This document shows positions 24,735 through 31,394 of a stretch of DNA of 64,000 nt, piece after piece (position 1 is the stretch's first letter; every line of letters starts with the position of its first letter). Under the pieces are notes generated by a model that made no database searches, was not told where the DNA came from, and saw nothing but the letters and a program-made list of their open reading frames with translations. This DNA comes from VRUE01 sp963698085. Its GTDB lineage: Bacteria > Actinomycetota > Thermoleophilia > Solirubrobacterales > 70-9. The position numbers and the translations under genes are program-made. The stretch spans positions 868,001-932,000 of the forward strand of contig OY969122.1 in NCBI GenBank assembly GCA_963698085.1, written 5' to 3'.

Positions 24735-24947
24735 CTAAGCCGCCTCGGGCAGGCGATCGGAGTGACCCCCGGCGCGCATCGTCGTGAACGCATCGAGCGA
24801 GACAACGACTGCGCGCATCTGACCGTGCTTAGTGAGCACAAACTTCTCAGCGTCCCCGCTCTCCAAGCTCTCAATGAGCCTTCCCAGCTCTCGCGTCGCG
24901 TCGCGAACCGTCCGCAGCTCATCGTTGGAGACCTCGACTCGTGCCAT
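24735..24947 (-). CDS. Phd/YefM-like antitoxin without a recognised toxin
   Basis: A 70-residue protein beginning MARVEVSNDELRTVRDATRE, with GDAEKFVLTKHGQMRAVVVS in the middle: the strand-helix-helix-strand N-terminal fold of Phd/YefM antitoxins, which bind their own promoter. No Doc, YoeB or RelE gene follows; instead the RelA/SpoT-domain gene begins 102 nt downstream on the same strand. I use the ATG at 24947, where the fold starts. It could be a lone regulator left after toxin loss or part of a three-gene unit with the next two genes. Confidence 0.65.
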   Translation of the reverse strand: MARVEVSNDELRTVRDATRELGRLIESLESGDAEKFVLTKHGQMRAVVVSLDAFTTMRAGGHSDRLPEAA

Positions 24948-25011
24948 CGCACCCTCCGTCCATCGATTTTGCATTGACTTGCCGCAACATTAGGTGGCAG
25001 GGAAGACGGCG

Positions 25012-25043
25012 AAATTTGGGCAACTAGGTAGTCAGAGCACGTA
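25012..25043. repeat. left copy of a 32-nt inverted repeat in the outer island
   Basis: This stretch matches the reverse complement of 28471-28502 at 21 of the first 22 positions, and again in CACGTA at its end (four differing bases between). Both copies lie in divergent intergenic regions 3.4 kb apart. Here it is 65 nt upstream of the Phd-like gene and faces it with its AAATTT side. A shared operator or the remnant of an older element's ends would both fit. Confidence 0.7.
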
Positions 25044-25074
25044 GAAATTTACCCTCGCCTCTTTAGTCCGGAGC

Positions 25075-25169
25075 CGCTCCTGCATATAGAAGGAGCGTGG
25101 ACACTGGCGAGAGGCGCAATCTAGGGCGGTCCCTTAAAGAAAGTTGCCCCCTTCCGGTATATAGGAAGG
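25075..25169. promoter_or_regulatory. two similar palindromes upstream of the DUF2283 gene
   Basis: CGCTCCT (25075-25081) pairs with AGGAGCG (25091-25097), and CCTTCC (25150-25155) with GGAAGG (25164-25169). Both enclose a TATA-containing core of 8-9 nt, and their centres are about 73 bp apart, near seven DNA turns. They look like two sites for one dimeric regulator. The remainder of the 355-nt gap between the Phd-like gene and the DUF2283 gene shows nothing else except the 32-nt repeat. Confidence 0.45.
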
Positions 25170-25303
25170 TGGGAACGAAACGGCGAGACAAGCGCAAGCG
25201 TTGGCCATCGCCGATCCCGGCATTCTGTCGTCGTTGAATACGATGGCTTTCACGGCCGGGTAATCACAGCATATCCCCACAACAAGGAGCCAAGACTCGC
25301 AGC

Positions 25304-25573
25304 ATGACCGTAGCCTTCGGAGACATCATCCTCGACAAGATCGACTACGACCGCGATGCAGATGTCCTTTATCTGAGCACCAGCGGCGTCAAGCCGGTTG
25401 AGCGAGAGGAGACAGCAGAGGGCCATGTTCTTCGTTTCGACGAGAACGGCCGGGTCTGTGGAGTGACGATCATCGGCTTGAGCCGCTACGAAGACGACCA
25501 GGGCAACGTGCACGTCACGTTCCCCCAGCGCGAGGAACTCGGTATCAGCGAGCTTGATCTTGTGACCGCATAG
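25304..25573 (+). CDS. DUF2283 family protein
   Basis: An 89-residue protein with the DUF2283 core IDYDRDADVLYLSTS near residues 14-28, then HVLRFDENGRVCGVTIIGLS, a small beta-rich fold. DUF2283 genes often sit next to toxin-antitoxin genes; here the neighbour is a transposase. Function unknown. A CAAGGAG site lies before the ATG. Confidence 0.8.
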   Translation: MTVAFGDIILDKIDYDRDADVLYLSTSGVKPVEREETAEGHVLRFDENGRVCGVTIIGLSRYEDDQGNVHVTFPQREELGISELDLVTA

Positions 25574-25620
25574 CCTTCAGGGAGGCCCCGCGTTGTACGT
25601 GTGTCTGGTATCATGGGGGC

Positions 25621-26559
25621 ATGGCAGCAAGGAACCGCGATTCAGTAGCCCCGTCCCCATCTAGCGAAAGCCAGATGACCTATTCGCGGTTCCTGGAGCT
25701 GTTTCCCGACAATGACGCCTGCCTGGAGCACCTGAAGGAGCGCTTCTTCTCAGACGGGACCGAGTGCCCCAAGTGCGGCAAGGCGAGCAAGTTCCACCGC
25801 ATCACTGGCCGCTCGGCCTACTCCTGTCAGTTCTGCGGACACCACGTCTATCCAACCGCAGGCACGATCTTTCACAAGAGCACCGTCAGCTTGCAGCTCT
25901 GGTACTACGCGATTTACCTTATGAGCAGCACTCGCTGCGGGATCAGCGCCAAGCAGCTTGAGCGCGAAATCGGGGTCACCTACAAGACCGCGCACCGGAT
26001 GTTCAAGCAGATCCGGACGCTGCTCTCTGATGAGGATGAGGGGCCGCTGAGCGGCAAGGTCGAGATTGACGAGACCTTCTACGGCGGCAAGCCTCGAGCG
26101 GCTGAGAAGCGGCAGAAACGTGGTCACCTTCGCCGCAAATATCGGCCGAGCGTCGTCGGCATGGTCGAGCGCGGCGGCGAGATCCGTGCCCGTGTCGCCA
26201 GCGACGCGACGCATTCGACGCTCTCCCAGATTGTCAAGGAGTTTGTGCTGCCGGAGTCGATGATCTTCACCGACGAGTGGCACGCTTACAAAGCAATCGG
26301 CCGCGAGTACAAGAGCCATCGCCGTATCCGACACCGCTCGAAAATCTACGTCGAAGGCGACGTTTACACGAACACCATCGAGGGCTTCTTCGGCCTATTC
26401 AAGAACGGGGTCCAAGGCGTCTACCATGCGATCAGCGCCGAGTATCTCCAGAACTACGTGGACGAGTACGCCTTCCGCTACAACCGGCGCAACTCAGATC
26501 AGCCGATGTTCTGGGCGATGCTCAACCGCGTCCAGAAGGAAGTCCGAGCTTCTTCCTAG
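25621..26559 (+). CDS. IS1595-family (ISXO2-like) transposase
   Basis: A 312-residue DDE-type transposase. The N-terminal zinc ribbon is ECPKCGK...YSCQFCGHHVYPTAGTIFHK, typical of IS1595. The catalytic part shows Asp in GKVEIDETFYGGK, Asp in FTDEWHAY, and NTIEGFFGLFKNGVQGVYH with the later Asn/Glu residue. It appears full length. I could not define the terminal inverted repeats by eye. A 55-residue reading frame overlaps its 3' end on the other strand. Confidence 0.9.
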   Translation: MAARNRDSVAPSPSSESQMTYSRFLELFPDNDACLEHLKERFFSDGTECPKCGKASKFHRITGRSAYSCQFCGHHVYPTAGTIFHKSTVSLQLWYYAIYLMSSTRCGISAKQLEREIGVTYKTAHRMFKQIRTLLSDEDEGPLSGKVEIDETFYGGKPRAAEKRQKRGHLRRKYRPSVVGMVERGGEIRARVASDATHSTLSQIVKEFVLPESMIFTDEWHAYKAIGREYKSHRRIRHRSKIYVEGDVYTNTIEGFFGLFKNGVQGVYHAISAEYLQNYVDEYAFRYNRRNSDQPMFWAMLNRVQKEVRASS

Positions 26560-26689
26560 CCCGGTTTGAGGTCGCTCGACCAAGATCGCGCAGGAAATCG
26601 GGCTCGGTGTGCGCGGGGTCCTGCTTTTCGGCCACGTCGCGCTCGGGTCGCGTCGGCGTGGCCTTCTCGGGTCGTTTGCGGGCAGCCAT
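26522..26689 (-). CDS. small protein antisense to the IS1595 transposase 3' end
   Basis: A 55-residue reading frame, basic at the start (MAARKRPEKATPTRPERDVA) and with DFLRDLGRATSNRARKKLG at the end. It converges with the transposase and overlaps its last 38 bp. Similar short genes accompany IS1595-type transposases in actinobacteria in my recollection, so it may be part of the insertion sequence. Translation is unproven. Confidence 0.4.
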   Translation of the reverse strand: MAARKRPEKATPTRPERDVAEKQDPAHTEPDFLRDLGRATSNRARKKLGLPSGRG

Positions 26690-26752
26690 GCAGAACCAAG
26701 GGTAGCGTCACGGACCGCCGAACTTGCGATTAGAGTCCAGGAAGGTTGAGCA

Positions 26753-27391
26753 ATGAATGAACTAGTTTCAAGATCAGTCGGCTACTACACGACCGCGGAT
26801 GTTGCCCGCCTCTCGGGGATGTCGCCGCATCGCGTTGCCCGCTGGGCACGCATGGGGATCATCCGGCACTCGATTTCGGCGCGCCCGAACATCTATTCCT
26901 ACGCGGATGTCGGTGAGGCGATCCTGGCTCACCATCTGGCCGAGCAGGGGAAGAAACCGGGCGAAATCAAGGAACTCGTCGAGCATCTCCGCGAGGAGTA
27001 CGGCCCCTGGCCGCTTGGGGTCGCACCCATCGAACACGATGGCCCTCTATGTGCCATGTGGGATGAGGATCGAAGAGTTCACGTCTCAGCAGACATTCCG
27101 GGCCACGACCTCCTGAAGGGAACCCTGCTCAATCTGAAGGGGATTCGCGAGGCTCTAAGCCACGGTGGGTGGGTGTCGCTAAAGACTCCGCGCAAGCACA
27201 TTGAGATTGACCCAGAACGTCATTCCGGGGAGCCGGTGATCAAGGGCCGGCGCTTGTCCACGCAGCGCGTCGCAAACCTCGCCGCGGAACCGAAGGGTCG
27301 TGTGGTCCTTCGGAATGACTTCGACCTCACCGACGCCGAGATCGATGACGCCGTTGGCTATGAGAGGGACTTAGCGGCGCTTGCCGCCTGA
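26753..27391 (+). CDS. DUF433-type antitoxin with MerR-like N-terminal helix-turn-helix
   Basis: A 212-residue protein. Residues about 11-60 (YYTTADVARLSGMSPHRVAR, then WARMGIIRHS) form a MerR-like DNA-binding helix-turn-helix. Residues about 155-205 carry the DUF433 signature (SGEPVIKGRRLSTQRVANLA, then LTDAEIDDAVGYE). The DUF433 part occurs in VapB45-like antitoxins. It overlaps the PIN-like gene by 11 nt, supporting a toxin-antitoxin operon in which this protein also represses the promoter. A GGAAGG site precedes the ATG. Confidence 0.75.
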   Translation: MNELVSRSVGYYTTADVARLSGMSPHRVARWARMGIIRHSISARPNIYSYADVGEAILAHHLAEQGKKPGEIKELVEHLREEYGPWPLGVAPIEHDGPLCAMWDEDRRVHVSADIPGHDLLKGTLLNLKGIREALSHGGWVSLKTPRKHIEIDPERHSGEPVIKGRRLSTQRVANLAAEPKGRVVLRNDFDLTDAEIDDAVGYERDLAALAA

Positions 27392-27806
27392 ACTCAGACG
27401 CCTGGTCCTCGACGAGGACATGAACTGGAAGCTTTCAAAGGAGCTTCGCCGTCGTGGCCTGCGCGCGGCGACCTCGTTGGAAGAGTTGGAGCTTCGGTCG
27501 CTGCTCGACGGAGAACTCATCAAAACTCTCTCTCAGCAGCATGAGCCTTGTGTTCTGGTGGCATGGGACAACAAGATGCATTTGAGCCACGCCCAGACGT
27601 TGGATCATTTCGGCTTGACGCTGGCCGTGGTCGACAAGTACGCCGACCGTGGAGACCTCGCGGAAGAGGAGTACTACCGCGAGGTGATCCACCGCTGGGC
27701 GCATCGGATAGTCCGTCAGGAACCCGGGAGCATCTTCAAGTATTCCCGAGTCCGTTCGAAGCGAATCGAACTCAAAGTGCCCGAACCTGCTTTGGTCGCG
27801 GCGTAG
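27381..27806 (+). CDS. PIN-like (Mut7-C/DUF5615-type) toxin candidate
   Basis: A 141-residue protein opening with LVLDEDMNWKLSKELRRRGL, where acidic residues follow the first strand as in PIN-like nucleases of the Mut7-C/DUF5615 group. VLVAWDNKMHL gives the second acidic strand. The pair DUF433 + PIN-like is the VapBC45-type toxin-antitoxin arrangement known from Mycobacterium. The overlap with the upstream gene supports coupling. RNase activity is inferred. Confidence 0.7.
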   Translation: MPPELRRLVLDEDMNWKLSKELRRRGLRAATSLEELELRSLLDGELIKTLSQQHEPCVLVAWDNKMHLSHAQTLDHFGLTLAVVDKYADRGDLAEEEYYREVIHRWAHRIVRQEPGSIFKYSRVRSKRIELKVPEPALVAA

Positions 27807-27812
27807 ATCGCT

Positions 27813-28076
27813 CTACTGCTCCGGCGAAAGCCTGAAGCGACCGGGCTGCGTCTCTCCCGGCTCCCAAGCGATCCCGGCGATTAGCTCACCAGGCTCAGTG
27901 CGTAACGCAGCCGCCAGCTTCAGCAGCGTGTCTATTCGAGGAACCCGAGCGCCATGCTCCAGCAACCCGATCTCGGTCCGGTGCAGGCCAGCACGTAGGC
28001 CAAGCTGTTCCTGGGATAGGTCAGCCACTCGGCGGCAACGGCGCAGGTTCTGCCCGAAGCACTTAGCGCAGTCCAC
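27813..28076 (-). CDS. XRE helix-turn-helix regulator, copy 1 of the recurring pair
   Basis: An 87-residue protein with a Cro/C1-type helix-turn-helix (DLSQEQLGLRAGLHRTEIGL, then LEHGARVPRIDTLLKLAAAL). It ends with GIAWEPGETQPGRFRLSPEQ; the GI-x-W-x-x-G...G-x-F pattern is shared with the XRE genes at 33044 and 57045. The gene begins with a GTG that abuts the stop of the winged-helix gene directly. The pair probably controls island genes, but the target is not known. Confidence 0.75.
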   Translation of the reverse strand: MDCAKCFGQNLRRCRRVADLSQEQLGLRAGLHRTEIGLLEHGARVPRIDTLLKLAAALRTEPGELIAGIAWEPGETQPGRFRLSPEQ

Positions 28077-28364
28077 CTATGCCTCCATGATCTGATTGAA
28101 CCGGAGCGCCGCCTGCGTCGGCACGACGAGGGCGCGATGGAAACCGAGTAGCCCTACGGCGGCCAGGTCGCGCACCGCTCGCGTGAAGCGGTCCCCTTCG
28201 GCAAAGTCCTCAGAGTCGCTGGTTAGCCCGCTCACCAGCTCGGGCAGGATCAGATTCATGGGGTGAAGGTCCAGGACGTGCGTCAAGACGACGCGTTGAT
28301 CCTTGATGTCCTGGACCTGGTTGGAACGGGCGCGAGACCGCGCACGACTACCCTTTGCCTGCAT
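28077..28364 (-). CDS. winged-helix-like partner, copy 1 of the recurring pair
   Basis: A 95-residue protein with a very basic N-terminus (MQAKGSRARSRARSNQVQDI) and a winged-helix-like core ending RAVRDLAAVGLLGFHRALVV followed by PTQAALRF. Two other genes (33352, 56785) share R-A-V/I-R-x-L...V-x-P-T-x-A-A-x-x-F. I start at the ATG directly after a hairpin that contains the Shine-Dalgarno; a GTG 12 nt upstream is too close to that site. It is co-transcribed with the XRE gene. Confidence 0.65.
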   Translation of the reverse strand: MQAKGSRARSRARSNQVQDIKDQRVVLTHVLDLHPMNLILPELVSGLTSDSEDFAEGDRFTRAVRDLAAVGLLGFHRALVVPTQAALRFNQIMEA

Positions 28365-28365
28365 G

Positions 28366-28420
28366 GGAAAGACCACCTTTCCTGTGCCGGGCCGGGGGCC
28401 GTTCTAGCGGTGCCCCGGCC
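28366..28420 (-). promoter_or_regulatory. structured leader with ribosome-site hairpin, copy 1
   Basis: Read on the minus strand, a perfect 8-bp GC stem (arms 28413-28420 and 28390-28397) is followed by CACAGGAAAGG and then a second hairpin, GGAAAG-GTGGT-CTTTCC (28382-28366). This ends 1 nt before the ATG and uses the Shine-Dalgarno as its 5' arm. The same order (GC stem, CACA + purine site, hairpin, ATG) recurs in the other two copies, so translation of the regulator pair is probably controlled by RNA folding. Confidence 0.55.
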
Positions 28421-28470
28421 GCTTTGTCAGTTGTCGCCCGGAAGGCTAGGCCGGAAAGGGGCTGAAAAGG

Positions 28471-28502
28471 TACGTGTCGCGACTACCTAGTTGCCGAAAT
28501 TT
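28471..28502. repeat. right copy of the 32-nt inverted repeat in the outer island
   Basis: This is the reverse complement of 25012-25043, with one mismatch in the first 22 positions and a shared CACGTA end. It lies between the leftward winged-helix/XRE pair and the rightward DUF6414-like operon, with the AAATTT side 88 nt before the latter's first ATG. A common operator linking the two divergent regions would fit. Confidence 0.7.
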
Positions 28503-28590
28503 GCGACATACAAAGTGTCAGCTTTTCCGTCCGGGTACTTGCGGATACTTCTCTCATGATGCGGCAACCAATTTCCACGGAGGGAAGCTC

Positions 28591-28722
28591 ATGGCGGATC
28601 GCCGGCTAGGTCGAGGGCCGTATACGTCCGATGAGGGCGGCGGCAAGCAGCCGAGAAGCAGAACGAAAATGGGGCGCTGGCGCAAGAAGCGCAGCGACAC
28701 TGGGAAGCGGAGGAAGCGATGA
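28591..28722 (+). CDS. 43-aa basic protein upstream of the DUF6414-like gene
   Basis: The reading frame from ATG to TGA gives 43 residues, with 17 Lys/Arg concentrated at the C-terminus (KMGRWRKKRSDTGKRRKR). A GGAGGGA site lies at normal distance. Its stop overlaps the next start as ATGA, a strong sign of coupled translation. Such a charge pattern suggests nucleic-acid binding or a partner for the acidic C-terminal region of the next protein. No family recognised. Confidence 0.55.
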   Translation: MADRRLGRGPYTSDEGGGKQPRSRTKMGRWRKKRSDTGKRRKR

Positions 28723-29828
28723 GCGACGTCGCCCAAGACGCGCCGGACAACATCAGCCTTCTTCATCCCTTCTATCTCGACACCGATATGTCAATGGCCT
28801 TTGCGGCGGCCTTAACGGGTGGAGTTGCCCTTGAGACTGAAGAGGTCGAACACGAGAAGCAGGAATCGGAGGCCCTGAAAAACCTTCGTGGGAATCTCCG
28901 GATCTTTGATCTTCTTGGGGTTAGTGGAGGAAGAGAATCGAAAGAGGGGGAAGCCGGGAGCACGGAGTCACGTCTCCGACGAGAGCACACCAAGGCCTCG
29001 ATCTTCATCGGGCTTTATGACGAGCTGCAGCGGACGGGCCGTGTTCAAGCCGCGGACCTGGACACGATGGAGGCGGGACAGCTGGTGTCGATCAGCATTG
29101 GACCGGCAGTTGCCCCTTTGCGTCGAATCGTCGACCAGGTACTCCGGCTGCTCGACGTGGTTGTCCCCTTTACCGATGCGGAGGAGCTCCCGGGGCCTGC
29201 AGATCCGAACTTGAGTAGGCAGCAACGGCGTCAGCAGGCGCGAGAAGCAGCGAAAGCCGCACAGCAAAAAGAAGACCCCGACTCAGCGGGCTTGCATCTG
29301 ATGCGCCAGGTCTTCATCGCCCTTCAGGATGACCTCGAACAAAGTGGCGTGGTGGATGTGGTTGTCCAGCAAGAGAATGCGTCCAGCGTCATCTTGACGC
29401 TGGACGAGCGCTTCATCACCGACCAAGCCTTAGAGCTACTTCACACGTCGAAGTTCACGGTGATCGGAAAGGTGACTCAGATCTGGCCGGAGAAAGAGGA
29501 ATTCGTCAACCTCTACCGGCGCTCAGTCCTATCTCTCGCTCCGGCTCTCGTGCAGACCATGAGCATGGGGATGTTGCAATTTCTGATCGGGCTAGCTCAG
29601 GGTGTCGAAGCCAACGACGCCTTGGCAGAGTTCCAAGCTGCGACGGGCGGGGACAAGCCGGGTGAAGAAGGGAATGGAGCCGAAGACAAAGACGCCGAAT
29701 CCGAGGAGGAGGCAGAGGATTCTTCAGATCCCTCTGATGTGATGATCAGCCAGGAGGCCTTCAATGCCGTGCTTCCGGGAGTCGAAGGTCCGGCGTTCCA
29801 ACTTCTGCCACTGGCGATTTGCGCCTAG
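28719..29828 (+). CDS. DUF6414-like protein, possible defence cargo
   Basis: A 369-residue soluble protein. The start LLHPFYLDTDMSMAFAAALT followed by GGVALE resembles the opening of DUF6414 proteins (a short strand followed by a GG-containing helix), a family of unknown function often seen in mobile regions. A central basic-glutamine helix (RQQRRQQAREAAKAAQQK, about residues 165-183) and a very acidic segment (AEDKDAESEEEAEDSSD, about residues 325-341) are visible. No catalytic motif is apparent. It is the largest cargo gene of the outer island and is coupled to the 43-aa basic protein; its stop overlaps the integrase stop by 4 bp. Confidence 0.55.
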   Translation: MSDVAQDAPDNISLLHPFYLDTDMSMAFAAALTGGVALETEEVEHEKQESEALKNLRGNLRIFDLLGVSGGRESKEGEAGSTESRLRREHTKASIFIGLYDELQRTGRVQAADLDTMEAGQLVSISIGPAVAPLRRIVDQVLRLLDVVVPFTDAEELPGPADPNLSRQQRRQQAREAAKAAQQKEDPDSAGLHLMRQVFIALQDDLEQSGVVDVVVQQENASSVILTLDERFITDQALELLHTSKFTVIGKVTQIWPEKEEFVNLYRRSVLSLAPALVQTMSMGMLQFLIGLAQGVEANDALAEFQAATGGDKPGEEGNGAEDKDAESEEEAEDSSDPSDVMISQEAFNAVLPGVEGPAFQLLPLAICA

Positions 29829-30922
29829 AAGTCAATAACCGATCTGACGGCCTCAAAGCTCGAACCGACTGCGTGCGTGTACCGCGCTAGCATCGTCTCG
29901 ACCCTATGCCCCGCGATCTCGGCTAGGTCGGCATCGTTGATGCCAGCGGCTCGCAGGTGAGTAACGTAGCTGTGGCGACACTCGTGGGGGCGGATGTCCA
30001 GGCCGGAGGCTTCTTGGGTGGGCTTCCAGAGGTCGCGGTAGAAGTTGCGCTCGCGCCACATGCGGCCGGTGGGGGTCGTGAAGAGGAGATCGCAGTCATC
30101 GCCGTTTAGGCGGATCTGGGCTTCGAGCATCCAGGCCAGGGTCGCGGGGACGGGCACGATTCGGCCAGCGCCTTGCTCGCCGTGGTCCGTCTTGGTGCCC
30201 TCGAGGATCGTGCCCTCGTGGGCGGTGCGGCGCACCTTCAGGGTCTCGCCGTCGAAGTCTTCGCGGCGCAGGGGCAAGACCTCGCCGAGCCTCATGCCGG
30301 TGTCGGTGAAGACGCGGACCATTGACTCGTAGCGGCCGGCCGCCTTGGAGAAGCGGTGCATCTCCTCGAAGCTGAAGACGCGAATTGACCGACATTTCTT
30401 CGTGGCTCGTGGATCGCCGGCACGGACGCGGACTCCCTTGAATGGGTTGAGGTCGGCTACTTCGTCGGTGATCGCGTCCTCGGCCATCGCCGAGAGGGAG
30501 CGGAGGATGCCGACGACGCCCGTCGTAGCTCTGCCCTGGACCCGCAGCATATGGTCGACCAGGGCGAGCGCGTGCCTTCTGCGCAGCTCGCGCATCGGCC
30601 AGTCCTTAAGCGCGATGCCCTCGACATCGACGTCGAGCACGCGACTGATCCGATGCTCATTCGTAGCGTTGGTGCGTTCCGATCTGGGGTGCTGAGTCGT
30701 CCAGGTAGCGAAGTAGCCGCCCACAGTGTCCGGGCGGTCTGAGATCCCGTAGGCCTCGTCTATCGCCCGCTGAGCTTCGTGCTTTCTGTCGAACGTGCCC
30801 TTACCGCCGTTCCACTGGGGCTTGGCCACCCTGCGCTTGCCGTCGCGACCGGTGTAGCGAGCCACCCAGACGATCTCCCCGGAGGGGTTGCGGCGCTTGA
30901 TCGGAGACTCGCGCCGCCTCAT
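29825..30922 (-). CDS. tyrosine integrase of the outer island
   Basis: A 365-residue phage-type tyrosine recombinase: an N-terminal arm-binding part with an AP2-like start (GEIVWVARYTGRDGKRRV), a core-binding helical domain (about residues 60-165), then a catalytic domain with Arg in DTGMRLGEVLPL, His-x-x-Arg in RPHECRHSYVTHL, and the final GHRVETMLARYTH with His and the nucleophilic Tyr. It should recombine the tRNA-Arg att sites. It overlaps the excisionase gene by 4 nt (ATGA), the usual int/xis arrangement. Confidence 0.92.
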   Translation of the reverse strand: MRRRESPIKRRNPSGEIVWVARYTGRDGKRRVAKPQWNGGKGTFDRKHEAQRAIDEAYGISDRPDTVGGYFATWTTQHPRSERTNATNEHRISRVLDVDVEGIALKDWPMRELRRRHALALVDHMLRVQGRATTGVVGILRSLSAMAEDAITDEVADLNPFKGVRVRAGDPRATKKCRSIRVFSFEEMHRFSKAAGRYESMVRVFTDTGMRLGEVLPLRREDFDGETLKVRRTAHEGTILEGTKTDHGEQGAGRIVPVPATLAWMLEAQIRLNGDDCDLLFTTPTGRMWRERNFYRDLWKPTQEASGLDIRPHECRHSYVTHLRAAGINDADLAEIAGHRVETMLARYTHAVGSSFEAVRSVIDF

Positions 30923-31116
30923 GCGGCTTCCTCCCTGCGGGCCTCAAGGAAGGCGTCCACGTCGGCGGGGTCGATGCGCCGTGAGGCACCGAGCTTGTAG
31001 CTGGGCAGCTCGCCGCGCCTGATCCAATTGCGGATCGTGCGATCCGAGACCGCGAGGTAGGCGGCAAGGGTCCGCTCGGTAAAGAGGGGCTCGGATTGGG
31101 CTGAGTTCTCCCTCAT
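30919..31116 (-). CDS. excisionase-like MerR/HTH_17 DNA-binding protein
   Basis: A 65-residue protein with the HTH_17 motif: FTERTLAAYLAVSDRTIRNW followed by IRRGELPSYKLGASRRID. It directly precedes and overlaps the integrase gene. Proteins of this type bend att DNA and set the direction toward excision. The IS110-type element begins somewhere in the 278 nt upstream, which may have separated it from its native promoter. Confidence 0.85.
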   Translation of the reverse strand: MRENSAQSEPLFTERTLAAYLAVSDRTIRNWIRRGELPSYKLGASRRIDPADVDAFLEARREEAA

Positions 31117-31211
31117 TGGAGATCCTCTCCCTGTTCTTCCTGAGATTTAGATGGAGAGGCCGAGCGAAGCGAGGCCGACGCAGAATCCCGGGAAGCACAG
31201 ATAGCCGACCC

Positions 31212-31326
31212 CCGCCGGGAGAGCGCCAGCGTCCCTAGCCGCCTAGACGGCCCGTATGAGATCAGCGCCTCCCGGCGGTGCGAGGCGCCCGAAGCGCCAA
31301 CAGGGCGTGGCGAAGACGATCGCCAC
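31212..31326 (+). ncRNA. candidate bridge RNA at the 5' side of the IS110-type element
   Basis: Three hairpins occur in a row in the non-coding segment before the transposase. CCGCCGGGAG (31212-31221) pairs with CTCCCGGCGG (31269-31278), extended by GCGC on each side with one bulge, around a loop of about 38 nt. GGCGC/GCGCC (31284-31298) is the second. GTGGCG/CGCCAC (31307-31326) with an 8-nt loop is the third. IS110-family elements are known to encode a bridge RNA in this place that pairs with donor and target DNA through loops. The limits and the pairing bases are not determined. Confidence 0.45.
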
Positions 31327-31394
31327 CCAATGAGGAAGCGCAGAGGCACCTCGCGGCCGGCATTCAGCCGAGACAAATCGACCGAGGAGGAAGC

